From contig JAHDKI010000001.1 of assembly GCA_018436925.1 (NCBI GenBank), positions 124,001-188,000 on the forward strand: a stretch of 64,000 bases of DNA, read 5' to 3'. Origin of the DNA: Syntrophaceae bacterium. GTDB lineage: Bacteria; Desulfobacterota; Syntrophia; Syntrophales; Smithellaceae. A model generated the notes under the pieces. The model worked only from the letters and a program-made list of their open reading frames with translations, made no database searches and was not told where the DNA came from. This document shows positions 60,247-64,000 of this stretch, piece by piece. Both the position numbers and the translations under genes were made by a program. Position 1 is the stretch's first letter. Every line of letters begins with the position of its first letter.

Positions 60247-60852
60247 TTAAGCCTTGCCGCCGAAAATCCTGCCGATATCCTGCTTTACGAATGCCAGCCA
60301 GCTTTTTCGCTCATCGAGTGCGCTGGTGACCAGGATGTTGAACATCCGGCGGTGAAAAACGTTGATCCCGCATAAACCGAAAATGCAGTTCTTCCATATC
60401 GTTTCCAGCGGATCGCCGAAAACGTCGCGCTCGCGCTGGGATGCGGTGTTTGACGTGTTGTAGACGATTGCCGCTTGGGCCTTGAGCAGTCCGCGCGGGA
60501 CGCCTTCGCCCAAGTCGCCTTCTTGGAATTCATAAGCCAGGCCCGGTCGGATCACTCGATCCACCCAGCCCTTCAAGATGGCGGGCGGCTGTCCCCACCA
60601 ATTCGGATGCACGATGATGATGCCGTCGGCCTCGGCGATCTCATCGCAATGGTTTTGGAGGTCGGCAGGCAGAGGGGCGCCTTTGGGAATTTCTTCTTTG
60701 ATAAGCAGCGGATCGAAGTTTTCCCGGTACAGATCATGAAAAAACACCTGATGCCCATTGGCGCCGGCGGCGTCGACGGCAGCCCCGGCGATGGCGGCAT
60801 TGAAGCTTTTCGGATCCGGGTGCGCAAGGATGATCGAGATTCGCATAAGCAT
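60247..60852 (-). CDS. Flavodoxin-fold NAD(P)H quinone oxidoreductase
   Basis: 201 aa. Flavodoxin_2 fold: I-I-L-A-H-P-D-P-K-S-F-N at the N-terminus, then I-I-V-H-P-N-W-W-G-Q-P-P-A-I-L-K-G-W-V-D-R-V, and Y-N-T-S-N-T. This is the NQO1/KefF-like family, which reduces quinones by two electrons with bound FAD or FMN. KefF-type ones also control potassium efflux, but no kef gene is adjacent. Either ATG 60852 or 60846 can be the start, as GGAAGGA lies just upstream. Confidence 0.87.
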   Translation of the reverse strand: MLMRISIILAHPDPKSFNAAIAGAAVDAAGANGHQVFFHDLYRENFDPLLIKEEIPKGAPLPADLQNHCDEIAEADGIIIVHPNWWGQPPAILKGWVDRVIRPGLAYEFQEGDLGEGVPRGLLKAQAAIVYNTSNTASQRERDVFGDPLETIWKNCIFGLCGINVFHRRMFNILVTSALDERKSWLAFVKQDIGRIFGGKA

Positions 60853-60937
60853 ATTTTCCTTCCGTTATACCGGTGCATGCGCGAATGATCAGAAGGTCAC
60901 GTCAGCGCGTGCAATTCGGCATCCAGTCTGTGGGAGT

Positions 60938-61813
60938 CTATCTATCATCAACCCGGCCGACGAGCAATGGAGATTGAAAATGATGCGACAACCGGTTTGT
61001 CCGGATTTGCTGCGGAGCGGCGTTGGCATAGCAATATAGACAACCGTGCGCGCAGGTGTTGTAGGCGCCGATATCGACGCTCGCGACGCAGCCGCAGGCC
61101 TTTCGCTGATGCTTGTCTTTGGGCAGGCGAAGCGGCTTGCCGGAGATGGCCGACATCAGCGCATCGTCGATGCAGCGGCCGTGTTCAATGCCGCATGCGG
61201 ATAGGTCGATTTGTTCCGCGCAGGTTTCCAGCGTCATTCCGAACGACGCGGCGATGTGTGAAAGCGTTTTTCCCAAAAGGCGCATTTCGTGTTCTTTCAG
61301 TGCGCGGACGGCAAGCGGTGTCAGTTTTTTTTCAATGTGTCGATACAGGTCAATAAAGCTGATTACGCATTGTCCCGTAAACCCGGCCAATTGCCGGGCC
61401 AGAACGGTGAAGGAATGTTCGTGATAAGACAATCCGATGTCTTGAGAAAATAGAATCGGGTCGTAGCGCCAGATGACGCGGTGCGGGCCGATGTAGTCGG
61501 AAAGTCTGCGAAACGTATCCAGGCGTTCCGAGCGCGGCGGCAGATTCGGTTCCAATTCCCGGCCGTAAGGCGTAAGCGTATATTGGAAATAAAATGGGTG
61601 GTCGGCAAGGAGATCAAGCTTATCCAGCATCGGAGCCGGATTTCTGCTCCAGAAGACGAAACCGTCCACATCCTCCGGCAGAAGCGAAACGGTTCTGATC
61701 TGCCGGGGATTTCTGGGATTGCGGACTTCAACAAACCCCGCCTGCAGCCGTTTAAAAAACCACTCGCTGTAAAATGCGGGGACGTCCGTTCTGCGGCTGC
61801 AACTGATGATCAT
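60938..61813 (-). CDS. DUF1848 protein with C-terminal iron-sulfur-like motif
   Basis: 291 aa. Matches DUF1848: I-I-S-C-S-R-R-T-D-V-P-A-F-Y-S-E-W-F near the N-terminus, F-W-S-R-N-P-A-P, and the cysteine-rich end C-G-C-V-A-S-V-D-I-G-A-Y-N-T-C-A-H-G-C-L-Y-C-Y-A-N. The spaced cysteines look like a cluster-binding site related to radical SAM-type motifs, though the order is unusual. Biochemical function is not known to me. It lies alone, 85 bases from the quinone reductase. Confidence 0.82.
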   Translation of the reverse strand: MIISCSRRTDVPAFYSEWFFKRLQAGFVEVRNPRNPRQIRTVSLLPEDVDGFVFWSRNPAPMLDKLDLLADHPFYFQYTLTPYGRELEPNLPPRSERLDTFRRLSDYIGPHRVIWRYDPILFSQDIGLSYHEHSFTVLARQLAGFTGQCVISFIDLYRHIEKKLTPLAVRALKEHEMRLLGKTLSHIAASFGMTLETCAEQIDLSACGIEHGRCIDDALMSAISGKPLRLPKDKHQRKACGCVASVDIGAYNTCAHGCLYCYANAAPQQIRTNRLSHHFQSPLLVGRVDDR

Positions 61814-61906
61814 GATGGGAAACGTTCCCCCTGTTGAGGCATTTCTTCATTGAATCCTGAGCCCGACATTGCGGCGAATGGATTTTTGCAGGTCGGCGCT
61901 GCGCGT

Positions 61907-61940
61907 AAAAAAAGCCCCGCCAATAAATGAAGGCCGGGGC
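61907..61940 (-). terminator. Rho-independent terminator of the lipoprotein operon
   Basis: On the minus strand a stem (GCCCCGGCC paired with GG-CGGGGC, one bulge) is followed by a T7 tract, about 30 bases after the DUF799 stop. It ends the CsgG-PEGA-DUF4810-DUF799 transcript. Confidence 0.88.
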
Positions 61941-61971
61941 GTTATATAGGCACATCCTTCTTTCCGATAAG

Positions 61972-62643
61972 TCAGTTCTTCTGTGATTCCGCCGTGACAT
62001 AGGGTCCCGGAGGGATTCCGTCACCCGGATAATACAAAAAGGCGCGGCTGTTGGCCTGGCGAGCCAGCGGCATGTAGTTCGGCGCGGCCTTTTCAACCGC
62101 TGCGACGACCGCTTTCACGACCAGGTGCGCGATCAGTCCGGCTGCGCCGCCTCCGGCGCCGGGGCTTCCGGCATCCGGCGTGTAGACCATTTGCACCCGA
62201 TTGTCCCATAGAAGCTCGTCCGTTTTTCCATCTCGGATCTGATAATACACGGCAACGGTGGTTGTGGTTTGCAAAACCGCATATCGCGCATCCCATCGTT
62301 CGACCACCACATAGAGAACGACATCCGCGCCGAAAAGGTTGGCCAGTTTCGATGTCGGCGCGGTATGAACCAGCGAACTGTCCGCCAGTCCGTCGTCTTC
62401 CAGGACCCTTTTGACCGCGTTAATCGGGAAGACGTAATAGCCTCGCTCCGCCAGGGGCACGGTCAAGGTGGAAAGCATATAGTCGGCCGCGGTGACGTCA
62501 ATGCTGTTATTCACCACGGGAACGATCAGAATGGATCGAGGCGCAGCCGAAAGAAATTTGTCTTGCTTGTTGAGTTCTTTGTGCGCACAGCCGCCAAGGG
62601 CACACAAAACCGCAATCAGGAATAAAAAAGTGATTTTTTTCAT
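61972..62643 (-). CDS. DUF799 lipoprotein
   Basis: 223 aa. Signal with lipobox L-G-G-C at about residue 19. DUF799 features: I-L-I-V-P-V-V-N-N-S, Y-V-F-P-I-N-A-V-K-R-V-L-E, F-G-A-D-V-V-L-Y-V-V-V-E-R-W-D-A and the late G-A-G-G-G-A-A-G-L-I. The protein is found beside CsgG-like and DUF4810 lipoproteins. The start overlaps the DUF4810 stop (ATGA). These lipoproteins probably assemble at the outer membrane, but the role is not known. Confidence 0.88.
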   Translation of the reverse strand: MKKITFLFLIAVLCALGGCAHKELNKQDKFLSAAPRSILIVPVVNNSIDVTAADYMLSTLTVPLAERGYYVFPINAVKRVLEDDGLADSSLVHTAPTSKLANLFGADVVLYVVVERWDARYAVLQTTTTVAVYYQIRDGKTDELLWDNRVQMVYTPDAGSPGAGGGAAGLIAHLVVKAVVAAVEKAAPNYMPLARQANSRAFLYYPGDGIPPGPYVTAESQKN

Positions 62644-63083
62644 TTCAATCCCTCCGCGGACGACTTCTGCCTGTCTTTCTCAGCATGCATCAAGGTTTCG
62701 GGAGATGCCTCTGCATTTTCTTTCTGCGCGTGCGCGCGATTGCCGGCAATCGCGATCAATTTGGTCATAAACACTCTGGATTCAGGCCATTTGTCCGCTT
62801 CTTTCTTAAAATAGGCGATGGCTTCCTGATGATTGCCTTCTTCGTAGAGCGCAAAACCATATTCGGCGTAAATGCCGGGCGGGACTTTCCCTTCCGGTTC
62901 GGCTTCTTCGATGATCTCTTTCAATCCCTGCACAAAGGCTTCTCTCTGCGCCGGATTTTTGTAATGACTGTACATTTTGGTGTCGTAGTCGCACCAGTTG
63001 TAGCGGCTGTGAGCGACGCATCCCGTCATTGCGATCAAAAGCAGTAAAATCCCCGATACTTTTATCGATGCTCGCATGCGCAT
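62640..63083 (-). CDS. DUF4810 lipoprotein
   Basis: 147 aa. Lipobox M-T-G-C (Cys at residue 22). The mature part starts Y-N-W-C-D-Y-D-T-K-M-Y-S-H-Y-K-N-P, the DUF4810 hallmark, and continues with a TPR-like helical repeat (P-G-I-Y-A-E-Y-G-F-A-L-Y-E-E-G-N-H-Q-E-A-I-A-Y-F-K-K-E). The C-terminus is a charged helix. It sits between the PEGA and DUF799 genes in a tight operon, ten bases after the PEGA stop. Confidence 0.88.
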   Translation of the reverse strand: MRMRASIKVSGILLLLIAMTGCVAHSRYNWCDYDTKMYSHYKNPAQREAFVQGLKEIIEEAEPEGKVPPGIYAEYGFALYEEGNHQEAIAYFKKEADKWPESRVFMTKLIAIAGNRAHAQKENAEASPETLMHAEKDRQKSSAEGLK

Positions 63084-63093
63084 GGAGCCTCCC

Positions 63094-63399
63094 CTAGCGG
63101 ATAATGATGGTTTTTAAAGAGCCTTCGACAAACACACGCTGTTCGTAAAGGACCTGGTTATTGAGCGTCACGCGGACCGTATGCGTGCCGGGTTCAACAG
63201 CAAGCACTCTCGGTTCTCCGTTATACTGCGCGGCCGGGCCCATGTTGATGCCGTCGACGAAGAGGGTCGCTCCGTCCGGAGCGTTTTTGAAAGCCAGGGT
63301 CGGTCGATCGTCGACCGTTTTGACGGTTGTGGTCGGCATGGCGCAGGCGCACACAACAAAAACCAGGAACAGGGAAAGCAGGAAGAGCGTCTTTTTCAT
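63094..63399 (-). CDS. Small PEGA-domain lipoprotein-like protein
   Basis: 101 aa. The signal segment ends V-C-A-C, so it may be lipidated. The rest is one PEGA domain: N-A-P-D-G-A-T-L-F-V-D-G-I-N-M-G, then V-E-P-G-T-H-T-V-R-V-T. PEGA domains are beta-rich surface or periplasmic modules. The start overlaps the CsgG-like stop, ATGA at 63396-63399, so translation is coupled. Confidence 0.82.
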   Translation of the reverse strand: MKKTLFLLSLFLVFVVCACAMPTTTVKTVDDRPTLAFKNAPDGATLFVDGINMGPAAQYNGEPRVLAVEPGTHTVRVTLNNQVLYEQRVFVEGSLKTIIIR

Positions 63400-64000
63400 A
63401 GTTTCACCTCTTCAACGTAAAGTTTTGCCAGCGCGGAGGAATCAATCGAGCCGGAAACGATTTCGCAAATGGATCCTTCATTGGTTTCATTGTCGCCGAA
63501 AAAAGAAAGGACTTTAATGGTTGCCACTTCTTTGCCCGGGAGCGTGATTTCCATTCCCGTCTGCCGGCTTTTGACCTTTTGGCCTGCCGCCATGACCCTT
63601 AGCGTATCGCCCTGCTTGATCCCCTGACGCGAGCCGCCGCTGATGAAAACCCTTCCTTTCTCCACGTCCAGAATATCCGTGCGCCACGGTTTGTCTTCAA
63701 GAGTGGAAACCAGTTTATCGATCATATCGGTTATCGCTGCCGCGATGGCCTTGTCGTTCAATGTCGCGTCGTAGGAGGCTCTGCTGCCGTAGCCGGCAAT
63801 CTCGCCGACTTCCGTGCTTGCTTCACCGGCTCCCGAGGCAGTGTAAAAAGCCTGCCCCGTTTTGATATCGACAAGCCGAACTTCCACTTTGGCTTTTGCG
63901 GTCTGAACTTTGGTGGAGCTCATGAATCCGACTTTGCCGGCGATCGATCGGCCGAATTCCGTGACGGATCCGACAATCACCGTGTCTACGCCGACGAGGC
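63396..64000 (-). CDS. CsgG-family lipoprotein, 5' end outside the window
   Basis: The frame is open to the right edge; the visible part starts V-G-V-D-T-V-I-V-G-S-V-T-E-F-G, a CsgG/LpoB-like strand, and includes V-E-V-R-L-V-D-I-K-T-G and I-T-D-M-I-D-K-L-V. The C-terminal part (G-R-V-F-I-S-G-G-S-R-Q-G-I-K-Q-G-D-T-L-R-V) is a short beta domain common in this family. It is the first visible gene of the CsgG-PEGA-DUF4810-DUF799 operon, in which such a protein would form or gate an outer-membrane pore or assembly. The true start is past base 64000. Confidence 0.85.
   Translation of the reverse strand, partial: LVGVDTVIVGSVTEFGRSIAGKVGFMSSTKVQTAKAKVEVRLVDIKTGQAFYTASGAGEASTEVGEIAGYGSRASYDATLNDKAIAAAITDMIDKLVSTLEDKPWRTDILDVEKGRVFISGGSRQGIKQGDTLRVMAAGQKVKSRQTGMEITLPGKEVATIKVLSFFGDNETNEGSICEIVSGSIDSSALAKLYVEEVKL

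Overview
The window reads as chromosome of a bacterium of the former Deltaproteobacteria (Desulfobacterota), most likely an anaerobic or syntrophic lineage. This is inferred from the mix of gene families: an MvhD-type iron-sulfur protein with a 2-hydroxyacyl-CoA dehydratase-like protein, YedF/DUF3343 selenium-sulfur proteins, a CFI-box-CTERM protease, a PEP-CTERM protein, and a CsgG/PEGA/DUF4810/DUF799 lipoprotein operon. Species cannot be named from the sequence. No rRNA, CRISPR array, intact insertion sequence or phage is visible.

Layout. 0-4.2 kb: small, same-strand, AT-richer orphan genes (a PDZ fragment, a lipoprotein, a membrane protein, a methyltransferase, a hotdog thioesterase). 4.4-7.3 kb (-): an anti-sigma-type ATPase fused to an acetyltransferase, with an MFS exporter. 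7.6-10.3 kb (+): MvhD-like, dehydratase-like, YedF and DUF3343 genes, followed by a degenerate tRNA-Sec-like sequence. 10.3-13.1 kb (-): radical SAM enzyme and two sulfotransferases. 13.5-23 kb: PatB-type C-S lyase, papain-type protease, hisC, a secreted FAD oxidoreductase and a dihydrouridine synthase. 23-38 kb: envelope polysaccharide region with an adenylate-forming ligase, initiating sugar transferase, three glycosyltransferases, O-antigen-ligase-like and flippase proteins, a frameshifted gene, a second radical SAM protein and a membrane sulfatase-fold protein. 38-46.8 kb: NDH-2, Lon with Hsp20, TypA, a metallo-hydrolase, a ferredoxin-type protein and a PAS protein.

The most interesting region is 48.2-57.7 kb, an apparently complete lasso-peptide (RiPP) cluster on the minus strand. 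In transcription order it holds B1 (PqqD/RRE), C (asparagine-synthetase-like cyclase), a 56-residue precursor A that is too short for ordinary gene finding, then K (HPr-kinase-like), S (sulfotransferase), B2 (transglutaminase-like leader peptidase), D (ABC exporter) and N (nucleotidyltransferase). The precursor has a W-x-x-P-x-L leader motif, Thr at the expected -2 position, Glu/Asp at core positions 8 and 9, and a C-terminal Ser, the residue phosphorylated by the kinase of paeninodin-type lasso clusters. Having a kinase and a sulfotransferase together suggests a doubly anionic product. A PEP-CTERM surface protein gene with a near-consensus sigma-54 promoter lies inside the cluster on the opposite strand and splits it into two transcription units.

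57.8-64 kb: an acetyltransferase, a membrane-HD fusion protein, dodecin, a flavodoxin-fold quinone reductase, a DUF1848 protein, and the start-less end of a lipoprotein operon running off the right edge.
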